8,312 nucleotides of DNA from Clostridiales bacterium (GCA_027357125.1 DAHVVW010000071.1:1-8312), one strand, 5' to 3'; counted from the first letter of the stretch, positions 1 to 6,220 are shown. The notes: a model not told the origin generated them from the letters alone. Made by a program: numbers and translations.

Positions 1-699
1 GGTGATGTTTCTAATAATACGCCATCCAAGTAAGGCTACAAAGACAATAATAACGCTGATGATGATAGAGAGCTTTAAAGTCATCTGTTTATTGTTCCTG
101 TTCAGGCCTTCAATTGTAGTGTTGGCGTAGCTATCCAGGAGATCTTCCATGTCATTTAAGTTATCTCTGGCAGATTCAAATTTGCTTTCTATTTCCAGTG
201 CTTTCTTGACCAGACCTTCCCGTTCGTTTAAGGGTACATTGGCCAAAGAATCGATCAAAGTATTTGACTCAGTTTCCCAAGCACCAAATAGCAGGTTGAA
301 GTCTTCAAGATCCTGAAATACAGTCTTGTTAGAGTTAGGGTTCTGTGTGTTTTGGAAGACTGCCTTGTTCTTAAGGAAAATGTCCCTAGCTTTAACGATC
401 CTTTCTTTGACTTGCCCGATGTTTTCCTGATAGCTCTTAACCTGGTCTGCAAAATTCTTGGCTTGGGGATCGGACACTAACAGAGTACGCTGGGCTGTAA
501 CTGCCTGGTACATATCACGGTCAGCATTGAGAATTAAACTTGCAGAACTGTAGGTGTCCGAGTACATTGCCTGGGTCAAATTTTTCGTCGTATCGTTTAG
601 ATTAAAGAAATGAATAAGATTGGTGAAAACCAGAGCAGAAAGTGGAATTACCAGCAATAGAATAAGTTTTGTGCTGAGCCGATGCCTGAGTTTTATCAA
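1..699 (-). CDS. Methyl-accepting chemotaxis protein, N-terminal part (4HB-type sensor), cut by window edge
   Basis: Reading the minus strand from a TTG at 699-697 gives 233 uninterrupted codons to the window edge. A short basic start is followed by a first membrane segment (about residues 11-31, LILLLVIPLSALVFTNLI), then about 175 mostly helical, charged, outside-facing residues (32-207), a second membrane segment (about 209-227, rich in Ile/Val) and WRIIRNIT, which looks like the start of a HAMP linker. This is the layout of chemoreceptors with a four-helix-bundle (4HB_MCP) sensor; the signalling domain would lie beyond base 1. The start is supported by a ribosome site (AAGGGAG) nine bases upstream and an in-frame TAA eight codons upstream, with no ATG or GTG between. 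The gene is clearly richer in A+T than the plus-strand genes. The ligand cannot be read from sequence. A histidine kinase or diguanylate cyclase with the same sensor layout is possible, because the output domain is not visible. Confidence 0.8.
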   Translation of the reverse strand, partial: MIKLRHRLSTKLILLLVIPLSALVFTNLIHFFNLNDTTKNLTQAMYSDTYSSASLILNADRDMYQAVTAQRTLLVSDPQAKNFADQVKSYQENIGQVKERIVKARDIFLKNKAVFQNTQNPNSNKTVFQDLEDFNLLFGAWETESNTLIDSLANVPLNEREGLVKKALEIESKFESARDNLNDMEDLLDSYANTTIEGLNRNNKQMTLKLSIIISVIIVFVALLGWRIIRNIT

Positions 700-707
700 T
701 TTTACCG

Positions 708-715
708 ACTCCCTT
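708..715 (-). promoter_or_regulatory. Ribosome binding site for the chemoreceptor gene (decides the TTG start)
   Basis: On the minus strand AAGGGAG sits nine bases before TTG 699-697. The in-frame stop TAA (723-721) leaves no ATG or GTG alternative, so this site fixes the start. Confidence 0.65.
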
Positions 716-778
716 CTTAATTAAAACTTCGAAACTAGAATTAAAGTCCGTTTTTCAAAGCCGTCTGCAGAAAAAGTT

Positions 779-790
779 TTGGTATACCAA
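779..790. repeat. Perfect 12-bp palindrome TTGGTATACCAA
   Basis: The six bases TTGGTA are followed immediately by their reverse complement. It lies about 80 bases upstream of the chemoreceptor start, inside what would be its promoter or leader region. Such a compact dyad is typical of a dimeric regulator site, but no regulator can be named from this alone. Confidence 0.4.
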
Positions 791-985
791 GATTTATTTG
801 ATAATTTCGACTTCTATCTTCTTAATTCCTGCTATTAATTTCTTGCTATGAAAGTTTATTCTAGTTTTTGGTCGGATCAACCAATATTTAACCGAAAATT
901 GAAGGCTAGCTAAGGAACAACGAAAGTTCAACGATGAAAAATATCCTATATGCTAAAGGGTTTTTGTGAAAGCGGCGCGAATATC

Positions 986-1040
986 TTGAGCATGAGAATC
1001 CGAAGCACGGACTATTTTTGAGCAAGAGTTTGAGCAAAAG
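986..1040 (+). repeat. Three direct repeats TTGAGCAWGAG / TTGAGCAAAAG upstream of the GH2-like gene
   Basis: Copies are at 986-996 (TTGAGCATGAG), 1018-1028 (TTGAGCAAGAG) and 1030-1040 (TTGAGCAAAAG). Starts are 32 and 12 bases apart, roughly three and one helical turns, so all copies could face the same side of the DNA. The last copy ends just before the ribosome site of the gene at 1063. They may be an operator. Low-complexity drift in an AT-rich spacer is the alternative. Confidence 0.4.
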
Positions 1041-1043
1041 TTA

Positions 1044-1051
1044 AAGAAGGG
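1044..1051 (+). promoter_or_regulatory. Ribosome binding site of the GH2-like gene
   Basis: AAGAAGGG lies about 11 bases before ATG 1063. The spacing is slightly long but acceptable, and the residues after this ATG form a good signal-anchor, which supports the start. Confidence 0.5.
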
Positions 1052-1062
1052 ATAATAGCGTT

Positions 1063-3162
1063 ATGCTCGACAGGCGCATTATTGCGTTGATTTTGATGCT
1101 TTGTCTCGGCATCGGCCTCCTGTGGTGGAGCTGGAAGATTCCGGCCGGAGTGGCGCTTCAGGCAGAACAGGGGATGACAAGCAGCCAGCGCTACTACTTG
1201 GATTTAGGTGGAACGTGGAGCAGTTTTTCCTCATTGCGCCAGGCGTGGGCAGGAATGAATGACACGGGAACGAGGAAGTCTAAGCTGTTGATGATTCCAA
1301 CGAGTCAGGAGTTTGAGGTGGCAGCTCGCCGTTTCCGGCTGAATCCGGAGTGGAGTGCCCGTACGATGCTCCTGGTGATGAACGGAGTTGAGGGAGAGAC
1401 CCAGGTCTACTTGAACGGTGTGGACAATGCTCATTTAATTGGTACGCTTGCCGGGAGCGGGGTCAGGGATGTGGTGGAGATTCCGGCTGCTGCTTTTCGC
1501 TATGGGGAAGATAATATTTTGTTTATCCGTTTGTCCAAAGTCAGTGATAATGCTCTTTTTACCGTTCCTGGGCTTGAGGGAGGCAGGATGCTGGGCAAGG
1601 TTTACCTTGAAGGGGCAAGTGAGAGCAGCCTTGAACCGCCGCGCCTTGATATCTCCTGGGAGGGGAATATGGCCAAGGTTAATTTGAAAACCTTGATTAA
1701 ACACCATGGCTTCATGGAACAGGGTCCTTGGACTGTCCAGGCTGTGGTCTCAGACGGCTCTGCCCTAGTTGTGGAGCAAGCGTTGACCATACAGGGTGAC
1801 GGCAGCACGGAGCAAGTGGCCGCTTTTGATTTGCAAATTCCGGATGCGCGGCGCTGGAGCCCTAAGGATCCTTATCTCTATCAGGTGCATCTGACTGTAA
1901 GCAATGCCAAGGGTGACCGCGATGATCTGGCTTTCCCGTTGGGGCTGCGCTCCCTGATAATGTCTGAGGGTAAGTGGCAGTTAAACGGGGAAGAACTTAA
2001 AATTCAGGGGATTGGGATTTCCCCTGCGAAGCAGTTTGCAATCCGTAGTTCCGGCCAAGTGGAATCTTGGCTGCGTGAGCAATTAGCTAAGGGAATAAAT
2101 CTGGTATATTTCAATGGGCCGATTCCGGATGAAATATGGCTGCAGGCTGCAGATCGGCTTGGAATCGGGATTTGGGCCGAATGGCCGCTGAGCTTGCGTC
2201 CGGCTAAAAGTTTGCATGAGCCCGCGGCTATGCGCCCGCTGGTAACTGTGGGTAATTTTCACCCGTCCCTCTGGGCGTGGACTGTCGGTAAAGGCTTAGA
2301 TGCGCTCCCAAACACGAAGGCCAAGGATTATTTGCATAAAGCAGAACAGGAAACGACAGCGAGCCTTGCCTTTTATCTGAGAAAAGTGGGGGCTGATCCG
2401 CAGGGTTTTCCGGTAGAGCGGTCTCCTGAGTTGATAGGGGATAAAATCCAGGGAAACTGGGGGGAGGTAGTTCTCGGGGAAAGGACTGTACCTACTTCTC
2501 TCTGGCCCCGTGAGCAAATGGCAGCAGTAGTATGGGCAGTATTAAGCGTTATCGTATGGCTCTTGAATGTGCGGGCCGTAAGTTGGCGTTACAGAGAAAT
2601 TAGGGAGAAGAAGCCTAAACGGCGGCTGCGCAGCGCCTGGTTCTGGCATGGCGCGGCAGTGCTCGTGCGCGAGGGAGCATTGGCGGGAATTATCACCGCC
2701 CTTGCCTTTAGGCTGCCTTCCGAACTTGGACCGTGGTTTCCCCACTCCTGGCCGCTGCTGGAATTAATCCAGGCGCAATCCCCGTGGCTGTGGTGGGCTG
2801 TGCTTGGGGGCATTTTTACGTTTGGACGCCTGCTTCAGGTAGGGCTTGTTGCGCCTTACCAGCCAGGATCCCCGCACCCGCTGGGGCTTGTCTACTGGCT
2901 GGAAAGGCGCTACCGCTGGCATGTGGTTGTCGCTCTGCTCTGGGCTTTAAGTCCGCTGGGAATTCCCTTGTTATTTGCCCTGGGAGCCTATATAATTTTT
3001 AACATCTTATTTATGCCGTGGCGTATCGTAGACGTGCGCCGAGCCGGCGGACGTTACAGCCCCTTCTTTATTCTGCCTGGAATCGTAGGGCTTGGACTTG
3101 TGGGGTTAGGGATCTTCTTTGGGCGCGACATTTTATTTCTGATAAATTTCCTATTTGCTTAA
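1063..3162 (+). CDS. Membrane-anchored glycoside hydrolase family 2-like pseudoenzyme with multi-pass C-terminal domain
   Basis: The product has 699 residues. Residues 5-24 form a signal-anchor. Residues about 45-185 resemble the GH2 jelly-roll sugar-binding domain (LDLGGTW at 47-53; MNGVEGETQVYLNGV at 106-120). Residues about 190-298 resemble the GH2 immunoglobulin-like domain, with the typical RWSPKDPYLYQVHL (264-277). Residues 300-470 begin like the GH2 barrel: WQLNGEELKIQGI (305-317), AADRLGIGIWAEWPL (362-376) and NFHPSLWAWTVGKG (398-411). In active GH2 enzymes the last motif ends in Gly-Asn-Glu, the Glu being the acid/base; here it is Gly409-Lys410-Gly411. The Arg of the usual NxVRxSHYP motif is also gone (NLVYFNGPIP, 346-355). 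The barrel stops early and no nucleophile region remains. After residue 486 there are about five hydrophobic segments (486-503, 531-549, 576-597, 619-650, 667-686), a domain I do not recognise. A binding or sensing role in the envelope is inferred. The next gene starts 52 bases later without a visible terminator, so co-transcription is possible. Confidence 0.72.
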   Translation: MLDRRIIALILMLCLGIGLLWWSWKIPAGVALQAEQGMTSSQRYYLDLGGTWSSFSSLRQAWAGMNDTGTRKSKLLMIPTSQEFEVAARRFRLNPEWSARTMLLVMNGVEGETQVYLNGVDNAHLIGTLAGSGVRDVVEIPAAAFRYGEDNILFIRLSKVSDNALFTVPGLEGGRMLGKVYLEGASESSLEPPRLDISWEGNMAKVNLKTLIKHHGFMEQGPWTVQAVVSDGSALVVEQALTIQGDGSTEQVAAFDLQIPDARRWSPKDPYLYQVHLTVSNAKGDRDDLAFPLGLRSLIMSEGKWQLNGEELKIQGIGISPAKQFAIRSSGQVESWLREQLAKGINLVYFNGPIPDEIWLQAADRLGIGIWAEWPLSLRPAKSLHEPAAMRPLVTVGNFHPSLWAWTVGKGLDALPNTKAKDYLHKAEQETTASLAFYLRKVGADPQGFPVERSPELIGDKIQGNWGEVVLGERTVPTSLWPREQMAAVVWAVLSVIVWLLNVRAVSWRYREIREKKPKRRLRSAWFWHGAAVLVREGALAGIITALAFRLPSELGPWFPHSWPLLELIQAQSPWLWWAVLGGIFTFGRLLQVGLVAPYQPGSPHPLGLVYWLERRYRWHVVVALLWALSPLGIPLLFALGAYIIFNILFMPWRIVDVRRAGGRYSPFFILPGIVGLGLVGLGIFFGRDILFLINFLFA

Positions 3163-3199
3163 GTAGAGTAAGATTTTTGAAAAAGGTCTAAACTAATTA

Positions 3200-3212
3200 G
3201 GGAGAGGTGGAG
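3200..3212 (+). promoter_or_regulatory. Strong ribosome binding site of the MetE-like gene
   Basis: The purine-rich run GGAGAGGTGGAG lies directly before ATG 3215. It fixes this start and suggests efficient translation. Confidence 0.6.
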
Positions 3213-3214
3213 TC

Positions 3215-4312
3215 ATGGAAAAATTCAAGCCATTTTATCCGCAATTAATGGCAACCGGAGTCGGGAGCCTGCCCTACACCGGTGCTAATGAGGCTTTGAA
3301 ACTTATATGGGGCAGCGTGCCTGACGCTCCCCACTGGCCCCAGCTTCCCCGGCAAGGGGCTGAAAGCTCGTTTATCGGACAATACCTTAAGGTTCTGATT
3401 GAGACGGGAGTAATTGGGGACTATGAGCAGCCACGCTTTCAGGTTGAGGAAGCAGACTGGACTGAGCGAATAACTAAGTTTTATGAGCTGTACTTAGCGG
3501 CTGAAGCAGGAAATGAAGATTCTTTAGCGGAGTTTGCTTTCGGGACCCAGGGTGGAGAAGGGTTTGACGCTTTCTGTGCTGATTTAGAACAAAACGGGAT
3601 CAGGCAAGCTATCCTTCTCAAAGGGCAATTGAGCGGGCCGCTCACACTCGGTTTGCAAATTACCGATAAGAACAGACGTTCAAGTTATTATGACGAAACT
3701 CAGCGTGAGCTGCTGGTCAAAGCCCTGGCTTTCCATGCTGAATGGCAGACAAGGCGCCTCCGGAAATTCGGATTGCCGGTCCTGATGACAATTGACGACC
3801 CCGGTCTTTACGCCTTTGGAGCTTCGACTCATGTAACCCTGGAACGGGACACTATTATACGAGACCTGAACACCATCGCAGATAAAATTGCCGCTGCAGG
3901 GGGAATTCCCGGAGTACATGTGTGCGCGGGGATGGATTGGACCTTGATCTTTGATTCCAACATTCAAGTCCTTAATTTCGATGCTTATGAATATATGACA
4001 AGCATGCAGGTCTTAGCTGGGCCTTTGAACAGCTACCTTGAACGCGGCGGGGTTGTGTCCTGGGGCATAGTGCCTACCCAGGAGCAGGTGTGGCAGGAAA
4101 ATGCCGACAGTTTGCGCCTTAAGTTGGAGGAAGGCTTTTCGGAACTGGCGCACAAAGGAGTGGACGCGGCGCGTTTGCGCCGGCAAAGTATGCTGACTCC
4201 AAGTTGCGGCACGGGTACCTTAACCAAAGAAACTGCTGAGCGGGTTTATCACGTGCTGGCAGAATTAACAGGGGTCATGAGGGAAAAAGGGTTGCCTGTC
4301 TTTTCCTTATGA
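3215..4312 (+). CDS. MetE-like (UROD/MetE superfamily) zinc methyltransferase, catalytic domain only; possible folate-independent methionine synthase
   Basis: The 365-residue product matches only the C-terminal catalytic barrel of cobalamin-independent methionine synthase, which is about 750 residues when complete; the N-terminal half is absent. It opens with ATGVGSLPYT (13-22), like the GSxP start of this fold. Zinc ligands can be placed: His235 and Cys237 in GVHVCAGMDW, Glu259 in DAYEY and Cys331 in TPSCGTGT. The His-x-Cys spacing and the 22-residue step from Cys237 to Glu259 equal those of E. coli MetE (His641, Cys643, Glu665); the last Cys is somewhat farther away (72 against 61 residues). 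IDDPGLYAFG (193-202) stands where MetE has IDEPA. Zinc-activated thiol methylation is therefore likely. Short MetE forms of this kind (core-MetE; MesA-MesD families) use methyl donors other than methyl-folate, often a corrinoid protein, but no corrinoid protein gene is present here. A corrinoid:coenzyme M-type methyltransferase relative is the alternative. The real acceptor and donor are unknown. Confidence 0.75.
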   Translation: MEKFKPFYPQLMATGVGSLPYTGANEALKLIWGSVPDAPHWPQLPRQGAESSFIGQYLKVLIETGVIGDYEQPRFQVEEADWTERITKFYELYLAAEAGNEDSLAEFAFGTQGGEGFDAFCADLEQNGIRQAILLKGQLSGPLTLGLQITDKNRRSSYYDETQRELLVKALAFHAEWQTRRLRKFGLPVLMTIDDPGLYAFGASTHVTLERDTIIRDLNTIADKIAAAGGIPGVHVCAGMDWTLIFDSNIQVLNFDAYEYMTSMQVLAGPLNSYLERGGVVSWGIVPTQEQVWQENADSLRLKLEEGFSELAHKGVDAARLRRQSMLTPSCGTGTLTKETAERVYHVLAELTGVMREKGLPVFSL

Positions 4313-4320
4313 TTTATAAT
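4292..4320 (+). promoter_or_regulatory. Predicted sigma-A promoter for the DUF1858 gene
   Basis: TTGCCT (4292-4297; four of six consensus bases), a 17-base spacer and a perfect TATAAT (4315-4320). The -35 box lies inside the last codons of the MetE-like gene, and transcription would start near 4327, about 50 bases before the GTG start of the next gene. Confidence 0.5.
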
Positions 4321-4362
4321 AAATAAAACCGACTATTTTACTTAGGTTTGATAGTTAGTAGG

Positions 4363-4371
4363 AAAAGGGGG
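4363..4371 (+). promoter_or_regulatory. Ribosome binding site deciding the GTG start of the DUF1858 gene
   Basis: AAAAGGGGG ends six bases before GTG 4378. An upstream in-frame TTG at 4348 has no such site and would add ten unrelated residues. Confidence 0.65.
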
Positions 4372-4377
4372 ATTTAC

Positions 4378-4587
4378 GTGATTACCAAAGACATGACAGT
4401 GGGCCAGGTTCTGCGTCTCTATCCGCAAACTGTTCAAGTTTTTCTCGAATTAGGCATGCACTGCTTAGGCTGTCCTTCTTCCACGATGGAGAGCATCGAA
4501 GGTGCTGCGATCACGCATGGACGCAACGTGGGTGCTTTGATTGAGCAACTTAACAATGCTGTCGACACTGCAGCTAAGACTAATTAG
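4378..4587 (+). CDS. DUF1858 protein (hybrid-cluster-protein-associated redox disulfide domain)
   Basis: The 69-residue product starting at GTG 4378 is a single compact domain: MTVGQVLRLYPQTVQVF (6-22), then GMHCLGCPSSTMESIEGAA with a CxxC pair (Cys28, Cys31), and a C-terminal helix. This is the signature of the small DUF1858 family (redox disulfide domain found with hybrid cluster protein), common in anaerobes. The CxxC may cycle between dithiol and disulfide or hold a metal; the partner is not established. The length is typical of stand-alone members. The gene has its own predicted promoter upstream and a strong hairpin terminator directly downstream, so it is probably a single-gene transcript between the MetE-like gene and lpd. 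There is no hybrid cluster protein gene in the window. Confidence 0.85.
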   Translation: MITKDMTVGQVLRLYPQTVQVFLELGMHCLGCPSSTMESIEGAAITHGRNVGALIEQLNNAVDTAAKTN

Positions 4588-4614
4588 GCTTTCCAATGCC
4601 TGGGGCTGTCACAT

Positions 4615-4652
4615 AGCTATCCCTCTGAATTGGGATAGCTTTTTGCTATTTT
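4615..4652 (+). terminator. Rho-independent terminator after the DUF1858 gene
   Basis: AGCTATCCC (4615-4623) pairs perfectly with GGGATAGCT (4632-4640) across an eight-base loop and is followed by a T-rich tail (TTTTGCTATTTTG). It separates the DUF1858 transcript from lpd. Confidence 0.85.
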
Positions 4653-4666
4653 GTTTTGCGATAATG

Positions 4667-4674
4667 AAAGGAGA
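4667..4674 (+). promoter_or_regulatory. Ribosome binding site deciding the ATG start of lpd
   Basis: AAAGGAGA lies nine bases before ATG 4684. A longer in-frame reading from TTG 4651 would start within the tail of the terminator and lacks a ribosome site, so it is not used. Confidence 0.75.
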
Positions 4675-4683
4675 TTAAGCGGC

Positions 4684-6072
4684 ATGGAGAGGTATCAGGT
4701 AGGAATTCTTGGGGGCGGTCCAGGCGGGTATGTATGCGCACTAAGGGCGGCTCAGTTGGGTTTGTCCGTGGTGCTGGTCGAAGGAGAACGTCTGGGGGGG
4801 ACGTGCCTTAACCGTGGCTGCATTCCGACCAAGGCTTTGGTCAAGAGTGCCGACTTGTGGCGGGAAATGAAAAGGGCGGAAGAATTTGGCCTGGCTGCAG
4901 GGGAGATGAGCTTTAACTTTAATAAGGTGATGGAGCGCAAAGACCAAGTTGTGGACACGCTGGTAAGCGGAGTGGAGCAATTGATGAAAGCTGCGGGGAT
5001 TAGGGTGGTTTCCGGGTGGGGAGAATTCAAAGAACCCGGATTTATTGAAGCTACGACAGAGGCTGGTAAGGAGAAGATCCCGGTTGATAACGTGGTCTTA
5101 GCTACTGGATCTGTACCGTTCCGCCTTCCTATTCCAGGAGCAAACTTGCCAGGAGTGCTTACCAGTGACGAAATCCTATTGGAAACGGACTTGCCTCAAA
5201 GCATAGTGATTATTGGCGGCGGGGTCATCGGGCTGGAATTTGCCAGCATCTATCATACGTTTGGGGTAAAAGTGACAGTCGTGGAGATGCTCCCAACCTT
5301 GCTCGGAAATATAGATGAGGAGATTCCCAAGCGTTTGACTCCAATCTTAAAAAAAGCCGGACTGGAGCTTATGACTAAAACTGCGCTTAAAGAGATCCGT
5401 CGGGAGAACAATTCGTTTACGGTGAAAGTAGAGGATGTCAAAGGGGCAGCAAAGGAAATAACAGCAGATAAGGTGCTAATCGCCGCAGGGCGCAAACCGA
5501 ATGTGCGCGGGATCGACATCGAAGGCCTGGAGCTTAAAACGGAACGGGGCGCGCTGGTGGTAAATGCACGGATGGAGACAAACATCAAGCATGTGTATGC
5601 CATTGGAGACGTAGTCGGGGGAATTATGCTCGCCCATGTTGCGTCCAGCGAAGGGATGGTCGTGGCTGAGAACATCGCCGGGCATGATGTCGAGATGAAT
5701 TACAACGCGATCCCCAGTGCAATCTTTACTCATCCGGAGATCGCTACGGTTGGGAAAACAGAGCAAGAACTTAAAGCTGCCGGCGTTCCGTACCAAGTAA
5801 GCAAGTTTCCCTTCTCTGCCAATGGCAAAGCACTTTCTCTTGGAGAAACAATAGGTACGGTTAAGATTCTCGCGGACGATAGGGGGATAATCGTAGGCGG
5901 TGCAATTATGGGGCCGCAAGCGAGCAGTCTCATTCAAGAACTGGTTGTGGCCGTGGCAAAGGGGATTAACGCTGAGGAACTGGCGCATATGGTGCATGCG
6001 CACCCGACTCTGCCGGAAGCGGTGATGGAGGCTGCCCACGGTATCGGAGGGAAGCCGCTGCACTTAGCTTGA
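4684..6072 (+). CDS. lpdA: Dihydrolipoamide dehydrogenase (E3 / L-protein)
   Basis: The 462-residue FAD flavoprotein reoxidises dihydrolipoyl groups of 2-oxoacid dehydrogenase or glycine cleavage complexes with NAD+ as acceptor, in the cytoplasm. All landmarks are present: the first FAD motif GILGGGPGGYV (7-17), the redox disulfide GGTCLNRGCIPTKAL with Cys41 and Cys46, the NAD-binding motif IIGGGVIGLE (176-185) followed by Glu201 at the end of the next strand (favouring NAD over NADP), the second FAD motif AIGDV (306-310) and the C-terminal HAHPTLPEA with the His440/Glu445 pair. The length is normal and nothing is missing. No E1, E2, lipoyl-carrier or glycine cleavage gene is adjacent, so its partner complex is unknown; it may serve complexes encoded elsewhere. 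The gene is bracketed by terminators on both sides, so it is likely transcribed alone. No convincing promoter was found in the 31 bases between the upstream terminator and the start. Other pyridine-nucleotide disulfide oxidoreductases are less likely given the full Lpd motif set. Confidence 0.93.
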   Translation: MERYQVGILGGGPGGYVCALRAAQLGLSVVLVEGERLGGTCLNRGCIPTKALVKSADLWREMKRAEEFGLAAGEMSFNFNKVMERKDQVVDTLVSGVEQLMKAAGIRVVSGWGEFKEPGFIEATTEAGKEKIPVDNVVLATGSVPFRLPIPGANLPGVLTSDEILLETDLPQSIVIIGGGVIGLEFASIYHTFGVKVTVVEMLPTLLGNIDEEIPKRLTPILKKAGLELMTKTALKEIRRENNSFTVKVEDVKGAAKEITADKVLIAAGRKPNVRGIDIEGLELKTERGALVVNARMETNIKHVYAIGDVVGGIMLAHVASSEGMVVAENIAGHDVEMNYNAIPSAIFTHPEIATVGKTEQELKAAGVPYQVSKFPFSANGKALSLGETIGTVKILADDRGIIVGGAIMGPQASSLIQELVVAVAKGINAEELAHMVHAHPTLPEAVMEAAHGIGGKPLHLA

Positions 6073-6126
6073 GTTCAAGATTGCCCGCAGCCGGGGAAGT
6101 GAGTATCATGCTTCGAATAACGAACA

Positions 6127-6170
6127 AAGGGGAAAAGGTCATAGGACTTTCTTCCCTTTTTTTATTTTCT
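6127..6170 (+). terminator. Rho-independent terminator after lpd
   Basis: AAGGGGAAAAGGTC (6127-6140) pairs with GACTTTCTTCCCTT (6145-6158) across the loop ATAG, with one mismatch and two G-T pairs, followed by a T-rich tail. It closes the lpd transcript before the dcw cluster. Confidence 0.85.
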
Positions 6171-6189
6171 TCAAGAAAAATATTACAAC

Positions 6190-6219
6190 TTAGCAGGAAA
6201 TCTCCTCTCAATGGAGAAT
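6190..6219 (+). promoter_or_regulatory. Possible promoter of the mraZ operon
   Basis: TTAGCA (6190-6195), an 18-base spacer and GAGAAT (6214-6219) each match four of six consensus bases. Transcription would begin near 6226, inside the first MraZ-type repeat, which suits repression by occupancy. The boxes are weak, so this is tentative. Confidence 0.3.
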
Positions 6220-6220
6220 A

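Larger units (their letters stand above)
700..1062. other. Divergent AT-rich intergenic region (363 bases) without a gene
   Basis: No open frame with a credible ribosome site was found on either strand. The stretch separates the leftward chemoreceptor from the rightward GH2-like gene and should hold both promoters. It contains a perfect palindrome (779-790), an imperfect tandem repeat TAATT(T)CYTGCTAT (823-849) and three TTGAGCAWGAG repeats (986-1040). A weak minus-strand promoter candidate is TTGGTT (884-879), a 15-base spacer and TAGAAT (863-858); the spacer is short, so it is not claimed as a separate feature. On the plus strand TTCAAC (927-932), 16 bases, TATGCT (949-954) is equally weak. 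Confidence 0.6.

Noticed and set aside
255..452. 65-codon minus-strand frame in the chemoreceptor region
   Set aside because: It is out of frame with the continuous 233-codon chemoreceptor reading, which has membrane and sensor features, while this one has none.
823..849. Tandem repeat TAATTCCTGCTAT / TAATTTCTTGCTAT
   Set aside because: Two imperfect copies in an AT-rich spacer; too little to distinguish from chance duplication, so kept only as a note under the intergenic region.
870..889. Possible SigD-type flagellar promoter (TAAA ... CCGAC, minus strand) for the chemoreceptor
   Set aside because: The spacing is 11 bases instead of about 15 and the -10 element is incomplete.
3163..3214. 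Terminator or promoter between the GH2-like and MetE-like genes
   Set aside because: No stem-loop followed by a T run and no correctly spaced -35/-10 pair was found; TTGAAA at 3177 lacks a matching -10 box.
4348..4377. Upstream TTG start extending the DUF1858 protein by ten residues
   Set aside because: There is no ribosome site before it, and GTG 4378 has a strong site at ideal spacing and matches the family start.
4651..4683. Upstream TTG start extending Lpd by 11 residues
   Set aside because: It lies in the tail of the preceding terminator, and ATG 4684 has a good ribosome site and normal family length.
5253..5675. 140-codon minus-strand frame opposite lpd
   Set aside because: Its Ser/Thr/Pro-rich, low-information translation is typical of an antisense shadow; no start signal was seen.
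5476..6063. 195-codon open frame on the minus strand opposite lpd
   Set aside because: It lies wholly within a well-supported lpd, shows no family motif or ribosome site, and is explained by the codon use of the true gene.
6201..6217. Small inverted repeat TCTCC / GGAGA upstream of the MraZ repeats
   Set aside because: Only five paired bases with a seven-base loop; not convincing as an operator or attenuator.
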